From: Verrucomicrobiota bacterium
Lineage (GTDB): Bacteria; Verrucomicrobiota; Verrucomicrobiia; Limisphaerales; JAFGQR01
NCBI GenBank assembly: GCA_016935555.1
Contig: JAFGQR010000128.1
Location: 1 to 56,944, forward strand
Direction: 5' to 3'
Length of the DNA stretch: 56,944 nucleotides
The first letter of the stretch is position 1, and the number at the start of each line of letters is the position of its first letter. The notes below the pieces were generated by a model. That model had not been told where the DNA came from, made no database searches, and saw only the letters and a list, made by a program, of their open reading frames with translations. Both the position numbers and the translations under genes were made by a program. Shown here piece by piece: positions 26,591-36,403 of this stretch.

Positions 26591-28270
26591 TCAGGCGGGC
26601 ACGATTTTTTCCTGTGCCCCGGGCCCATCGGGGTCGGCGGCAACGGGCGCGGACCGGCTCGGGGGCGGCCCGTCGAGGCGGCAGCGAACGGTTTGGGCGA
26701 GGGCGTGGGGGCGGTAGGGTTTTTGGATGAAGTTGAAGCCCTCGACGAGTTCCTCGTGGGAGGGGCCGACGAGGTCGGCGCTGTAGCCGCTGGTGTAAAT
26801 GACTTTCAAGTCCGGGCGCATGCCGCGCAGTGTTCCGGCCAGCTCACAGCCGGTCATGCCTCTGGGCATCACGACATCGGTGATCAGCAAGTCCACACGG
26901 CCGCCGAGGGTTTGCCAGACGTCGAGGGCGTGGACGCCGCTGGTGGCGGTGACGACCTCGTAGCCGTAGTGCTGGAGGATGTTCTGCACGACCGGCAGCA
27001 GGCCCGGTTCGTCTTCGACCAGGAAGATTCTCTCGTTGCCGCCCACGGCGGCGAACGGGGCGGGTTTGGGGGCGGGCGCCTCGGCGGGCGCCTGGCTGGC
27101 GGGCAGGTAGATTTTAAAGGTTGTGCCGCGACCGGGCCGGCTGGCGACTTCAATCCAGCCGCGGTGTTGTTTGACGATGCCGTAGACGGTGGCCAGCCCC
27201 AGGCCGGAGCCCGTGCCGACATCTTTGGTGGTGAAGAACGGCTCGAAAAGGCGCTCCACCGCGCCGGGCTCCAGGCCGCAGCCGGTATCCGCGACGGACA
27301 GGCGTGCAAACCGCCCCGGGTAAGCGTCGGGCTGGAGGTGGACATAAGGGGCGTCCACGGTGAACGCGGCGGTGCCGAGGGTGAGTTGGCCGCCTTGGCG
27401 CATGGCGTCGCGCGCGTTCATGACGAGGTTCATGATCACCTGCTCGAGCATGCCCGTGTCCGCCTGAATCACGGGCGCATCGGCCGAGAAATCGAGGTGC
27501 AGCACAATCGCATTCCCCAGCACGCGCAGCAGCATGTCCGACATGCCGTGAATCACAAAATTCAGATCGACCGTTTTCGGCTTGAGGATCTGCTTGCGGC
27601 TGAACGTCAGCAGCTGCCGGGTCAGGCTGGCGCCGCGCTCCGCCGCGGTGCTGATCTGCCTGACCGACGCGGCGCAACCCGCATTCAGCGCCGGGTCCGA
27701 CTGCAGCAGGCTGGCGTGGCCCTGCACGACACAGAGCAGGTTGTTGAAGTCGTGCGCAAATCCGGCGGCCAGCTTTGTGATCGCCTCGAGCTTCTGAGCT
27801 TGCCGCACGTGCAGTTCGCGGCTGGAACGCTCCGTCAGATCGTACACCGTCCATAGCACGCACGGTTCAGCCTGAAACCGGATGAGGTCCGCCGACGCCA
27901 CCACGGTGCGTTGCTCGCCGGCGGAGGTGCGCAGGGCCAGCTCGACTTCGCGGACGGAGGTTTTCTCCCGCGCCAGCAGCCACCAGCTGTCCCGCGCGCG
28001 ACGGTGCGGCCAGAGGGGGAGGTCCGCGTCGGCCCGTCCCAGGACTTGCTGCCGGTCCAAGCCCGCGAGGCGCAGGAAACTGTCATTGACCTCCACGCAC
28101 CGAAGATCCGCACGCGAGCACACATACTGGCCGACGGGCGACGACCGAAAGAGGCGCACCCAATCCGGCTCTTCGGCGTGGGGCGGCGGGGGTGGGGACT
28201 CGGCCGGGGGGACGGAAGACTGCTGATCGCCGGCGGAAGCCGGCTCTTGGCACTGACTACTTGACGTCAT
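26591..28270 (-). CDS. Hybrid histidine kinase (PAS-HisKA-HATPase-REC)
   Basis: This 559-residue cytoplasmic sensor has no membrane segment. A Pro-rich N-terminus is followed by a PAS domain (~35-145: WVRLFRSSPVGQYVCSRADLR), a HisKA helix with the phospho-acceptor His173 in LAAGFAHDFNNLL, and an ATPase with N box VMNARDAM, G1 DTGCGLEPG and F/G2 EPFFTTKDVGTGSGLGLATVYGIV. A Pro/Ala linker leads to a C-terminal receiver domain (FLVEDE at ~416-421; phospho-acceptor Asp465 in LLITDVVMP). This architecture is typical of soluble hybrid kinases that end a phosphorelay. No DNA-binding partner is adjacent. It is divergent from rfbC. Confidence 0.9.
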   Translation of the reverse strand: MTSSSQCQEPASAGDQQSSVPPAESPPPPPHAEEPDWVRLFRSSPVGQYVCSRADLRCVEVNDSFLRLAGLDRQQVLGRADADLPLWPHRRARDSWWLLAREKTSVREVELALRTSAGEQRTVVASADLIRFQAEPCVLWTVYDLTERSSRELHVRQAQKLEAITKLAAGFAHDFNNLLCVVQGHASLLQSDPALNAGCAASVRQISTAAERGASLTRQLLTFSRKQILKPKTVDLNFVIHGMSDMLLRVLGNAIVLHLDFSADAPVIQADTGMLEQVIMNLVMNARDAMRQGGQLTLGTAAFTVDAPYVHLQPDAYPGRFARLSVADTGCGLEPGAVERLFEPFFTTKDVGTGSGLGLATVYGIVKQHRGWIEVASRPGRGTTFKIYLPASQAPAEAPAPKPAPFAAVGGNERIFLVEDEPGLLPVVQNILQHYGYEVVTATSGVHALDVWQTLGGRVDLLITDVVMPRGMTGCELAGTLRGMRPDLKVIYTSGYSADLVGPSHEELVEGFNFIQKPYRPHALAQTVRCRLDGPPPSRSAPVAADPDGPGAQEKIVPA

Positions 28271-28476
28271 GGCTGTCTCTTTCCCTCAGTCCGCCGGCTC
28301 CCGTCGCGCCGAGGTGCCGACCGTACACTGTTTGCCGTTGCCACTCCAAAGCCATAGCCCGTGTGCGAGCTGATCCGGCACAGGTCTGACAGGTACATCG
28401 GCTTGCGCAGCCATCCCTTGAGTCCTTTGCGAGGCGTTTTTTTTTGGCTTGATCGGAGAGGTTGCCTGAGCGCGGA

Positions 28477-29022
28477 ATGCCGCGCATGAAAGCGTTGGCG
28501 ACAGGCTTGGGCGGGCTGGTGGTGCTTCAGCCGACGGTGTTCACGGACGCGCGGGGACGTTTCGTCAAGACCTACCACCAGGGGGTGTTTCGGGAACTGG
28601 GCATCGATTTCGAACCCAGGGAGGAATTCTTTTCCGTGTCCGCCCGGGGCGTGCTGCGAGGCATGCATTTCCAGTTGCCGCCCATGGCCCACGCCAAGCT
28701 GGTCTATTGCATCGCCGGCCGCGTGCTCGATGTCGTCCTGGACCTCCGCCGCCAGTCCCCGACCCGCGGCCGCCATTACGCGCGCGAACTGAGCGCCGCC
28801 AGCCACGATCAGATGTTCGTCCCGGTCGGGTTTGCCCACGGCTTCCTGGCCCTGGAAGAACAAAGCGTCATGGTCTATCAGACCAGCACCGTCCATTCCC
28901 CCGCCCATGACGCCGGGATCCTGTGGGACTCGTTTGGTTTCCCGTGGCCGGTGCCGGCGCCGATCGTCTCCGACCGCGACCGCCGCTTCCCCGCCTTCCG
29001 GGCGTTCGATTCGCCGTTTTAG
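28477..29022 (+). CDS. rfbC: dTDP-4-dehydrorhamnose 3,5-epimerase
   Basis: This ~181-residue RmlC cupin carries out the third step of dTDP-L-rhamnose synthesis. It has QPTVFTDARGRFVKTYH, EEFFSVSARGVLRGMHFQLPP with the conserved catalytic-site histidine, VLDVVLDLRRQSPTRG and VPVGFAHGFLALEEQSVMVYQTS. ATG 28477 and ATG 28486 are both possible; neither has a strong ribosome site. The other rfb genes are absent nearby. The TAG stop overlaps by three bases the stop of the convergent serine hydrolase. Confidence 0.9.
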   Translation: MPRMKALATGLGGLVVLQPTVFTDARGRFVKTYHQGVFRELGIDFEPREEFFSVSARGVLRGMHFQLPPMAHAKLVYCIAGRVLDVVLDLRRQSPTRGRHYARELSAASHDQMFVPVGFAHGFLALEEQSVMVYQTSTVHSPAHDAGILWDSFGFPWPVPAPIVSDRDRRFPAFRAFDSPF

Positions 29023-30140
29023 CCTGTCAGGCCGAGATCCTCGTAGAGGCAGGTGTTGATCCGCCAGGCGCGTTCCTGGTGGCGGGGTTCGCCGGGCAGG
29101 CCGTTGCACAGCCACGCCACGACCAGTTCGCGCGGCGGATCCGCAAACGCGCATGACGACTGCGCGCCGCTGTGTCCAAAGGTGTCTCCGGACGCGTGCG
29201 GCCCGTAGCTGTAAGGCGCGGGGCCGGGGTCGGCATGGAGGGCGCGCAGGTAGAATCCGAGGCCCCAATCGACGGGGTGGCGCATGGTCTGGTCGTAAAG
29301 GCCGGTGGTCTGGCGGGTGGTCATGGCCACGGCCGTGGCAGAACTCAGCACGGCTCCGCCCGGCATCGGCCGGGCGGTCCGCAGGGCCAGGAGCGCCTCG
29401 TAGAAACGGCCCAGCTCCCGGATCGGCCCGCGCACGTTGCTGCCGGGACGCTCCAGACCGCAGCCGGCTTCGGTGTTCCAGTGGGGGTGGGGCCGGGTCT
29501 GATGGTGCTGGGTCAGGTAGGTGAAGCCAATGCGCTCCGCGTAACGGCGGTACTCGGCCGCGGGCATCCCGAGCCACGTGTTCGACAGTCCCCACGGCAA
29601 CAGGATCTGCTCGCGCACATAGCGGCTCAGGGGCATGCCGGTGAGTCGGCGGACGATCTCGCCGAGGACATACCAGCTGCCCGACCGGTGATACCCGGCC
29701 TGCCAGCCCGGAATCCAGCCGGGTTCCAACGGGCTTTCGCACACGCGACGCACCGCCTCGTCCCACGAGACCGTCTCGGGAATCCTGTCGGCGTCGCGAA
29801 AGCCGCCCGTATGCGTGAGCACGTGGCGGAGCGTGATGGTTTCCTTGCCGCCGGCGGCGAATTCGGGCAGGTGGTAACAGACGGGGTCGTCGAAGGCGAG
29901 GCGGCGTTGTTCTTCGAGCCTGGCGATGGCCGCGGCGGTGAGCGGTTTGCCGGCCGAAAGCCACAGCGTGAGGGTGTCCGGCGTCATGGGCATCCCGAGG
30001 CGTGAGTGGCCGAAGGCGGCATCTGCCAGGGGCCGGCCGCGGCGGGACACGTACAGCTGGGCGCCGCGGTGGAGGCCGGCGACGAGGCCCTCGTCGAACG
30101 CGGCGGCGGTGCGCGGCAACAGGTCGCGGACGGGGGTCAT
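29019..30140 (-). CDS. Beta-lactamase-family serine hydrolase
   Basis: This 373-residue protein of the class C beta-lactamase/PBP4* fold has the HVLTHTGGF region typical of the fold, YHRSGSWYVLGEIV at the Tyr-x-x motif position, and a C-terminal GHSGAQSS box. The usual Ser-x-x-Lys is found as SAGK (LWLSAGKPLTAAAIARLE). No signal peptide is evident from the chosen start. ATG 30140 overlaps the stop of the tricorn-like protease as ATGA, so the two are co-translated. It may process peptides or esters released by the protease, which is inference. Confidence 0.8.
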   Translation of the reverse strand: MTPVRDLLPRTAAAFDEGLVAGLHRGAQLYVSRRGRPLADAAFGHSRLGMPMTPDTLTLWLSAGKPLTAAAIARLEEQRRLAFDDPVCYHLPEFAAGGKETITLRHVLTHTGGFRDADRIPETVSWDEAVRRVCESPLEPGWIPGWQAGYHRSGSWYVLGEIVRRLTGMPLSRYVREQILLPWGLSNTWLGMPAAEYRRYAERIGFTYLTQHHQTRPHPHWNTEAGCGLERPGSNVRGPIRELGRFYEALLALRTARPMPGGAVLSSATAVAMTTRQTTGLYDQTMRHPVDWGLGFYLRALHADPGPAPYSYGPHASGDTFGHSGAQSSCAFADPPRELVVAWLCNGLPGEPRHQERAWRINTCLYEDLGLTG

Positions 30141-33100
30141 GGGGGAGGGGAGGCGGCGTGCTGGGGGGAGGTCGACGGGGCGGGGGGTTCCGGGAGCGGG
30201 GGCGGCGGGGTGAGGAGTTCGATGGCGCGGTCGAGCTGGGGATCGCGCTGGGCCAGCCAATCGTCGGGACTCAGGGGCACGAGGGCATCCGGCACTTCGC
30301 CGCTGTTTTCGATGGGGGTGCCGTCGAGACGGTAGTAGCCGGTTTGAGGCAGGCGGGCTTTGGTGCCGTTGACGAGCGCCAGCGGGCTGGTCCAGATGAC
30401 ATAACCCGGGGTGGGCATGCCGACCAGTTGGGCCAGGCGGCGGGCGCGCATGGCATAGGCGAAGATTTCGCTGTTGGAATAGGTGTGCTCGTTGATGAGG
30501 ACGACCATGGGTTTCTCCCAGGCCTGATGCGGGGCGGGCTCGAGATCGCTGTCGCGCGGGCGAAGGTAGCCGTGGGCCTTCCGTTCGAGCCAATCGATCA
30601 AGGTGTCGGCGATGTTGCCGCCCGTGTTGAACCGCACGTCAATGATCAACGCCTGCTTGTCGGCAATGTACTCGTAAGCTTCGCGCTCGAACTGCGCATG
30701 CTGGCCGGCCTCCATCGTCGCCAAGTGCAAATAGCCAATGCGCCCGCCGCTCCGCGCCTCGACGCGACGCCGGTCGCGGTCCACGCGATTCCGATAAGCC
30801 AGCTGCTTCCATTCGTCCGGGGTCAGCACCTTGTACTTCACCGTGCGGGCGCCCGCGCGACAGGGGTTTGTGCTCACGAGGAACTCGAATTCGCGGTTCT
30901 GTTTGCCGTTGATCAGCCGGTAGAGGGTTTCGTCCAGAACAACCTCCTGGCCGTTGATCGCCAGGACGTATTCGCCGGGGCGGATGGCGGTGCGCGGATA
31001 CGACGCTGGAGTGCCCTCGGGCACCCCGCGCACGCGGAGCCCGGGACCCTCATGGCTGTAATCGAACGTGAACCCCAAGTGCGGCGTGACCTCGGCGGCC
31101 GGGCCGGCCGAGGCGGTGACTTCGCCGTGGGAGGCGTCGAGTTCGCCGACCATCAGGTTGAGGGCCGACGCGAACTCGTCGCCCAGTTCGACGCCGTCGA
31201 GCATGGGCCGGTAGCGTTCCCGCAGCGCCGTCCAATCCCGGCCGTGGAAATGGGGGTCGTAGAAGCCACGGTGGTAGGCGTTCCAGAGCTGCGTGAAGGC
31301 TGCGGCGTGTTCCGCCGCCGGATCCCGCCGCCGCTCGGCCACGAAGGTCACCTTCGTGACGCTCTTGCTGTCCATGCCCATCGTGAACAACTCGCCGTTC
31401 TGCATGAAATAAGCATGCTTGCCGTCCGCCCCCACCCGCAGCGCCACCTTCCCCCCCCCGGTCGTCAAACGCCGCGTCTCCTTGCCGTCGTAACTCACCG
31501 ACCAAACATCGCCCTGCGACAAGAACACGATGAGCCCCTGCGGCGTCACCGTCAGATCCGCTTCCGGAGATTGCGTGCCGAGCTTGCGGATGCGGGCAGT
31601 GATGTTCTTGAAGTCAATGACGGTCTTGGGCGGGCGCGAGGGTTTCTCGTAGCGCCAGTCGGCGTCGATCGTGCGGACGGGTTCGGGCGTCAGCGGCAGC
31701 ACATACAAGCCGTCGCCGTCGCGGTTGCTCTGGAAATAGAGGTATTTGCCGTCGGGCGACCAGGCCGGCTGGCTGTGGTGGGCGTAAAGGCGGGTCACGT
31801 TGACGGCTTCGCCGCCCCGTGCGGGCACCACCCACAGGTTCCACGCGCGGCTGGCGCTGCGCCGGGTGAAGGCGATCCATTGCATGTCCGGGGACCACGC
31901 AAAGCTGCCGCCGCCCAAGCCGTGCCATTGCGGCCCCGGCACCCGGGCGATCTGCCGCAGGCCGCCGCCCGCCAGGTCCATCACGTGCAGCCCGCCCTCC
32001 GGACCGGCCACCCAGAAGCCCATCTGCTTGCCGTCGGGCGACACCCGGGGGCCGGTGAGGTTTTCGTTCCGGTTCCACAGACACCGGGTCTCAAGCGTGG
32101 CCACGTCCAGCTCGTAAAGGCGGGTGTTGAACTCGCGGTCCGACGTGAAATACAGCTTTTTGCCGTCCGGCGACCATGAGAAGTCCGAGTCGTCTCCCGC
32201 ATAGTCGGTCAGCCGGCGCGCCAGGTCGGCGTTGCGCGCCGCCACGCCTTTGGGCTTCTGGATCAGCACCGTCCAGATTTCGCCGCGCAGGCCGAAGGCG
32301 TAATGTTTGCCATCCGGCGAAGGCTCGGCCTCCGTGACCTCCCGCCGCAGCGTTTCCGCCACCGCGGTGCGCTGTTTTTCGTCGGCCCCGGCATGGATGG
32401 CGAGGCGGACCGGCTTTTGGCGGCCGCGGCGCATGAACCACAGGCCGGTGTCGTATTCGAACGCGATGTCGCCGCTCTTCCAGGCCACCGTGGGGCAGCG
32501 GACGCTGTTCCCGGTGAATCGGGTGAGGGGTTTGGCGTTGCCGTTGAGATCGAACACCCACAGGTTCGGCGTGCGGCGCGGGTTGTCGCGGATCCTGGGG
32601 ATGGCGTTGCTCAGCCCGCCGGTTGCGGGGGTGGGCTCACCCGTGGTGACCGCCACCACGCGCTTGCCGTCCGGCAGGAACCGGGGCCACAAATGCTGGG
32701 CGCCGTTCGTGGTGAGCGGGCGCCGAACCCGGGTCTCGAGGTCGAGCAGCCAAAGCTGCGCGGCGGCGGAGCCGCGATAGCGGGGCCGGCTGGAGGGGAA
32801 CCCGTAGCGGGCGTAGACAAGCCGGCGGCCGTCGGGAGCATAATGGGGCGAGCTGAGCGGGGCGTAATCCTCACACAGCACGTCGCTGCGCAGGGTGGCC
32901 ACGTCGAGCGCGTAAACCGCAAAGTCCGGCGTGTCGCGCCGCCCGCTGAAAAGGAGCCGGCGGCCGTCCGGACTCCAGCCCTGGGGCGTTTCCGTGCCTC
33001 CATGCCAGGTCAGTTGCCGCGCGGAACCGCCCTCCGCCGGGATGGCGTAAATGTCCCAGCCGCCATTGCGCTTGCTGGCGAACGCGATCCATTTGCCGTC

Positions 33101-33346
33101 GGGCGAGAACACCGGGTAGGCATCCATCTCGACGTGGTGCGTCAGGGGCCGGGCCCGCCCGCCGGCGCTGCCGACCAGCCAGAGGTCGCCCCGGTACACA
33201 AACGCGAGCCGCTTGCCGTCCGGACTCAGCGCCGGCATGCGGGGTCCCGTGATCGGACGCGCCGGCTCGTTGGTCAGTTGGGCGAACACCGGGCCGGCAC
33301 CCCATCCCCCCGCCACGCCCAGCGCCAGCACCTGCAGTGCAGTCAT
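30137..33346 (-). CDS. Tricorn-like protease (S41 family, exported)
   Basis: This 1069-residue protein has a Sec signal (MTALQVLALGVAGGWGAGPVFAQ), then TolB/WD40-like beta-propeller repeats with many SPDGK units (to ~residue 640). A helical/PDZ region follows (GPGLRVRGVPEGTPASYPRTAIRPGEYVLAINGQEV), and an S41 C-terminal protease domain contains DASHGEV (catalytic His), IDVRFNTGGN and NEHTYSNSEIFA (nucleophile Ser region). Tricorn-type enzymes degrade peptides after larger proteases; this bacterial form acts outside the cytoplasm. The start at 33346 has GGTGAG four bases upstream. It is overlapped by the downstream serine hydrolase. Confidence 0.87.
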   Translation of the reverse strand: MTALQVLALGVAGGWGAGPVFAQLTNEPARPITGPRMPALSPDGKRLAFVYRGDLWLVGSAGGRARPLTHHVEMDAYPVFSPDGKWIAFASKRNGGWDIYAIPAEGGSARQLTWHGGTETPQGWSPDGRRLLFSGRRDTPDFAVYALDVATLRSDVLCEDYAPLSSPHYAPDGRRLVYARYGFPSSRPRYRGSAAAQLWLLDLETRVRRPLTTNGAQHLWPRFLPDGKRVVAVTTGEPTPATGGLSNAIPRIRDNPRRTPNLWVFDLNGNAKPLTRFTGNSVRCPTVAWKSGDIAFEYDTGLWFMRRGRQKPVRLAIHAGADEKQRTAVAETLRREVTEAEPSPDGKHYAFGLRGEIWTVLIQKPKGVAARNADLARRLTDYAGDDSDFSWSPDGKKLYFTSDREFNTRLYELDVATLETRCLWNRNENLTGPRVSPDGKQMGFWVAGPEGGLHVMDLAGGGLRQIARVPGPQWHGLGGGSFAWSPDMQWIAFTRRSASRAWNLWVVPARGGEAVNVTRLYAHHSQPAWSPDGKYLYFQSNRDGDGLYVLPLTPEPVRTIDADWRYEKPSRPPKTVIDFKNITARIRKLGTQSPEADLTVTPQGLIVFLSQGDVWSVSYDGKETRRLTTGGGKVALRVGADGKHAYFMQNGELFTMGMDSKSVTKVTFVAERRRDPAAEHAAAFTQLWNAYHRGFYDPHFHGRDWTALRERYRPMLDGVELGDEFASALNLMVGELDASHGEVTASAGPAAEVTPHLGFTFDYSHEGPGLRVRGVPEGTPASYPRTAIRPGEYVLAINGQEVVLDETLYRLINGKQNREFEFLVSTNPCRAGARTVKYKVLTPDEWKQLAYRNRVDRDRRRVEARSGGRIGYLHLATMEAGQHAQFEREAYEYIADKQALIIDVRFNTGGNIADTLIDWLERKAHGYLRPRDSDLEPAPHQAWEKPMVVLINEHTYSNSEIFAYAMRARRLAQLVGMPTPGYVIWTSPLALVNGTKARLPQTGYYRLDGTPIENSGEVPDALVPLSPDDWLAQRDPQLDRAIELLTPPPPLPEPPAPSTSPQHAASPPP

Positions 33347-33514
33347 GTGTCTCACCATGCGGCAACCCATGTCGTCCACGTTGTAGCCGCAAACCCGGCG
33401 GAAAGAAAGGTCGATTTCGACGCAGCCGCGCGCCGCGCCGCGCCGCAGCCGCATGCCGTGACGCGACGGGGAGCGCGCCCGGCGGGGCGTGGGGCTGCCG
33501 GCTGGCGGCGGGGT

Positions 33515-34852
33515 TTACACGACGCCCTGGTCGAGCATCGCATCGGCGACCTTCACGAAGCCGGCGATGTTGGCGCCAACCACGAGGTTGCCCGGGTGTC
33601 CGTAAGCCTTGGCCGTCTCGAAGGCGTTTTGGTGGATCGTCACCATGATCTGGTGCAGTCGCTGGTCCACCTCCGCACGGGTCCAGGGCAGGCGCATCGA
33701 ATTCTGCACCATCTCCAGACCCGAGGTGGCGACGCCCCCGGCGTTGGCGGCCTTGCCCGGCCCGTAGAGGATCTTCTTGGACAGGAACAGGTCAATGCCG
33801 GCAGGGTCCGTCGGCATGTTGGCCGCCTCGCACACCAGCGTGCAGCCGTTGCCCAACAGCGTCTTCGCATCCTCGGCCCCGATCTCGTTCTGCGTCGCGC
33901 TCGGAAACGCGCAGTCGCACTCCACCCCCCAGGGCCGCTTCCCCTCGGCATAGACCGCGCCAAACTTGTCCGCGTATTCCTTGATGCGCCCGCGCCGGAC
34001 ATTTTTGAGGTCCATAATCCACGCCAGCTTTTCCTCGGTGATGCCGTCCTTGTCGTGGATGAAGCCGTTGGAGTCGGACATGGTGACGACCTTGGCGCCC
34101 TTGTGGAGGAGTTTTTCGACGGTGTATTGGGCGGCGTTGCCGGAGCCCGAAACGGCGCAGACCTTGTCCTCGAGGGTTTCATTCCGGGTCTTGAGCATTT
34201 CCTCGGCGAAGTACACACAGCCATACCCCGTCGCCTCCGGCCGGATCAGCGAACCGCCCCAGGCCAACCCCTTCCCCGTCAATACCCCCGTGAACTCGTT
34301 CGCCAACCGCTTGTACTGCCCAAATAAATACCCAATCTCGCGCCCCCCCACCCCGATGTCCCCCGCCGGCACGTCCGTGTCCGGCCCCACATGCCGGAAC
34401 ACCTCCGTCATGAACGATTGGCAAAAACGCATCACCTCACCGTCCGACTTGCCCTTCGGATCAAAATCGGACCCGCCCTTGCCCCCCCCCATCGGCAGCG
34501 TCGTCAGCGAGTTTTTGAACACCTGCTCGAACGCCAGAAACTTCAACACGCTCGCGCATACCGTCGGATGAAACCGCAAGCCGCCCTTATACGGCCCGAT
34601 CGCACTGTTCATCTGAATGCGAAACCCGCGATGCACCTGCACCTGGCCCCGGTCGTCCTGCCACGGAACCCGGAACACAATCATCCGCTCCGGCTCCACC
34701 AGCCGCTGCAGCAGGCTGCCTTCGCGATACTTCTTGTTCCTCTGAACCGCCGGCTCGATCGATTCGAGCACTTCGGTGACGGCCTGGAGAAACTCCGGCT
34801 CGTGGGGATTGCGCTTGCGGACAATCTCAAGGGTGTCCTGGATCAGAGTCAT
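33515..34852 (-). CDS. gdhA: NADP-type glutamate dehydrogenase
   Basis: This ~445-residue hexameric-type enzyme makes glutamate from 2-oxoglutarate and ammonia. It has VHRGFRIQMNSAIGPYKGGLRFH (substrate lysines), LPMGGGKGGSDFDPKGKSD, PAGDIGVGGREIGYLFGQYK and the dinucleotide fold VSGSGNAAQYTVEKL. Sequence and length match the small, NADPH-dependent biosynthetic GDH. The ATG 34852 was chosen over an upstream TTG. It is divergent from a LysR regulator across a 485-base gap, and gltBD lies 4 kb away, so both ammonia-assimilation routes are clustered here. Confidence 0.93.
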   Translation of the reverse strand: MTLIQDTLEIVRKRNPHEPEFLQAVTEVLESIEPAVQRNKKYREGSLLQRLVEPERMIVFRVPWQDDRGQVQVHRGFRIQMNSAIGPYKGGLRFHPTVCASVLKFLAFEQVFKNSLTTLPMGGGKGGSDFDPKGKSDGEVMRFCQSFMTEVFRHVGPDTDVPAGDIGVGGREIGYLFGQYKRLANEFTGVLTGKGLAWGGSLIRPEATGYGCVYFAEEMLKTRNETLEDKVCAVSGSGNAAQYTVEKLLHKGAKVVTMSDSNGFIHDKDGITEEKLAWIMDLKNVRRGRIKEYADKFGAVYAEGKRPWGVECDCAFPSATQNEIGAEDAKTLLGNGCTLVCEAANMPTDPAGIDLFLSKKILYGPGKAANAGGVATSGLEMVQNSMRLPWTRAEVDQRLHQIMVTIHQNAFETAKAYGHPGNLVVGANIAGFVKVADAMLDQGVV

Positions 34853-35337
34853 GGCAACGTGGGGTTGGGTCAAACGGCGTTGACAGTTCGCAGTCGGATT
34901 CGGCAGGAAAGTCCCCCGGCCGCCGGCCGCCGCCGTCCCTGGGCAACAGGGAGACGGCGATCCGAGACGGATGCGGTCGTGCGCGCGCTGCGGGCGGATG
35001 CCGGGGCGATCGCGGTGACGGGGGGGATTCCTGTCATGGTCATGGTGTTGTGTGTGTTCCGCATCGGGCGGGCAACATGTAAACCGGGAAACAGGATTTG
35101 TCCATTACTATTTTCGTATTTAGCATGAACACCGTATAAAAATGCGCAATGCTTCGAACGGCGTTTTTCTGGGATTGGCCACCTTGTTCGCACAATATTG
35201 AAAATCAACTACTTATAAACTCCAATTCCGCATCCGCATTTCGGTTTCGAGCCGGTTTAAAGACAATGCAGTTGACGATTCAAATATTCAGCATAGCTTT
35301 TAACAAATAAAACGATGGGCCGTTATTCGTTTCAACA
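34853..35337. other. Divergent gdhA/lysR control region
   Basis: This 485-base region has no supported gene. Bases about 35090-35337 are far richer in A+T than the rest of the window, as expected for back-to-back promoters and regulator sites. No single LysR-type T-N11-A site could be chosen with confidence. Confidence 0.5.
35272..35299 (+). promoter_or_regulatory. Possible lysR promoter
   Basis: TTGACG (35272-35277), a 16-base spacer and TAGCTT (35294-35299) are followed by the lysR ATG about 39 bases on. The -35 box is good and the -10 box is weak. Confidence 0.35.
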
Positions 35338-36333
35338 ATGCACATCGATGCCCTGAAGATTTATTGCGACGTGGTGCGTCTCCGCAGCTTCTCCCTCGGC
35401 GCGGAGGCCAATCGCGTCCTGCAGGCCACGGCCAGTCTCACGGTCCAGCGGCTGGAAAAACATCTTGGTGTGCCCCTCATTGACCGCTCCTGCCGCCCGT
35501 GGAAACTGACCCCGGCAGGGCGCAAGTTTTACGAGGGCTGCCGGAGGCTGGTCGAGGATTACTACGCGCTGGAAGCCAAGGTGCGCGGCGACCAGGTGGC
35601 GGCGGATTCGCTGGTGCGCGTGGCGGCGATTTACTCTGTCAACCTGCGCGACATGAGCCGCAGCGTGCGCCGGTTCACCGAGCTGCGGCCCGGGGCGCGC
35701 GTCAAGCTGGAGTATCTCCACCCCAGCCGCGTCTTGGAGCGGGTGCTCAACGACGAGGTGGACCTGGGCATCCTGTCGTTCCCGCGGGGGCGGCGCGGGC
35801 TGAAGGTGGTCCCGTGGCGGGAGGAGCCCATGGTCATGGCGTGTCATCCGCATCACCGGCTTGCGCGCGAGCCGGAGTTGGCGGTTCGCCGGGTGGCAGG
35901 CGAGGCGTTCGTGGGATTCGACGCGGACTTGGTGATCCGGCGGAAGATTGACGCGTTTCTGCGCCAGCATGGCGCCGAGGTGAAGGTGGTCCTGACCTTT
36001 GACAACATCGAAGCGGTCAAACGCGCGGTCGAGGCCGGCTCCGGCGTGGCCATCCTGCCCCGTCCGACCCTCGAACACGAGCTGCAAGCCCGCACCCTCG
36101 TGGCCGTTCCCCTCGCCGGCCCGCCGTTCGTCCGTCCTCTCGGCTTGGTCTGCCGCCGCGGACGGCGGCTCTCGCCGAACACTGCGGCGTTCATCTCGCT
36201 GCTGCAGCGCAACGGCGAACCGCTGGCGGAAACCGCCCCCGCCGGGGCCGGCCCGCTGGCGGGCGGCGCGGGGGAGTTGACGGCGGAATGCCGGGCGGCG
36301 GAAGCCGGGGGCGGGGTGACGGCGGCGGGGTGA
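35338..36333 (+). CDS. LysR-family transcriptional regulator
   Basis: This 331-residue regulator has an N-terminal winged helix (MHIDALKIYCDVVRLRSFSLGAEANRVLQATASLTVQRLEKHLGVPLIDR) and a periplasmic-binding-protein-like effector domain from ~90 (VRVAAIYSVNLRDM... FDNIEAVKRAVEAGSGVAILPR). It ends in an Ala/Gly-rich tail. It is transcribed away from gdhA, the usual arrangement for a LysR protein that controls its divergent neighbour. By analogy with GltC, it may sense nitrogen or carbon status and act on gdhA and perhaps gltBD, which is inference. The ATG at 35338 gives the family's normal N-terminus. Confidence 0.88.
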   Translation: MHIDALKIYCDVVRLRSFSLGAEANRVLQATASLTVQRLEKHLGVPLIDRSCRPWKLTPAGRKFYEGCRRLVEDYYALEAKVRGDQVAADSLVRVAAIYSVNLRDMSRSVRRFTELRPGARVKLEYLHPSRVLERVLNDEVDLGILSFPRGRRGLKVVPWREEPMVMACHPHHRLAREPELAVRRVAGEAFVGFDADLVIRRKIDAFLRQHGAEVKVVLTFDNIEAVKRAVEAGSGVAILPRPTLEHELQARTLVAVPLAGPPFVRPLGLVCRRGRRLSPNTAAFISLLQRNGEPLAETAPAGAGPLAGGAGELTAECRAAEAGGGVTAAG

Positions 36334-36403
36334 CGGGGCGGGGGCGGCAACGCCGGGCGGGGCGGGGCCGCCGGTGGCGGCCGGGGCGGATGGAGTAATG
36401 GGC

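Noticed and set aside
28437..28445. Run of nine T residues before rfbC considered as a terminator
   Set aside because: The preceding bases do not form a stem of more than about three pairs.
30002..34327. Long plus-strand frames opposite the tricorn-like protease and gdhA
   Set aside because: No recognisable domains; they are shadows of well-supported minus-strand genes.
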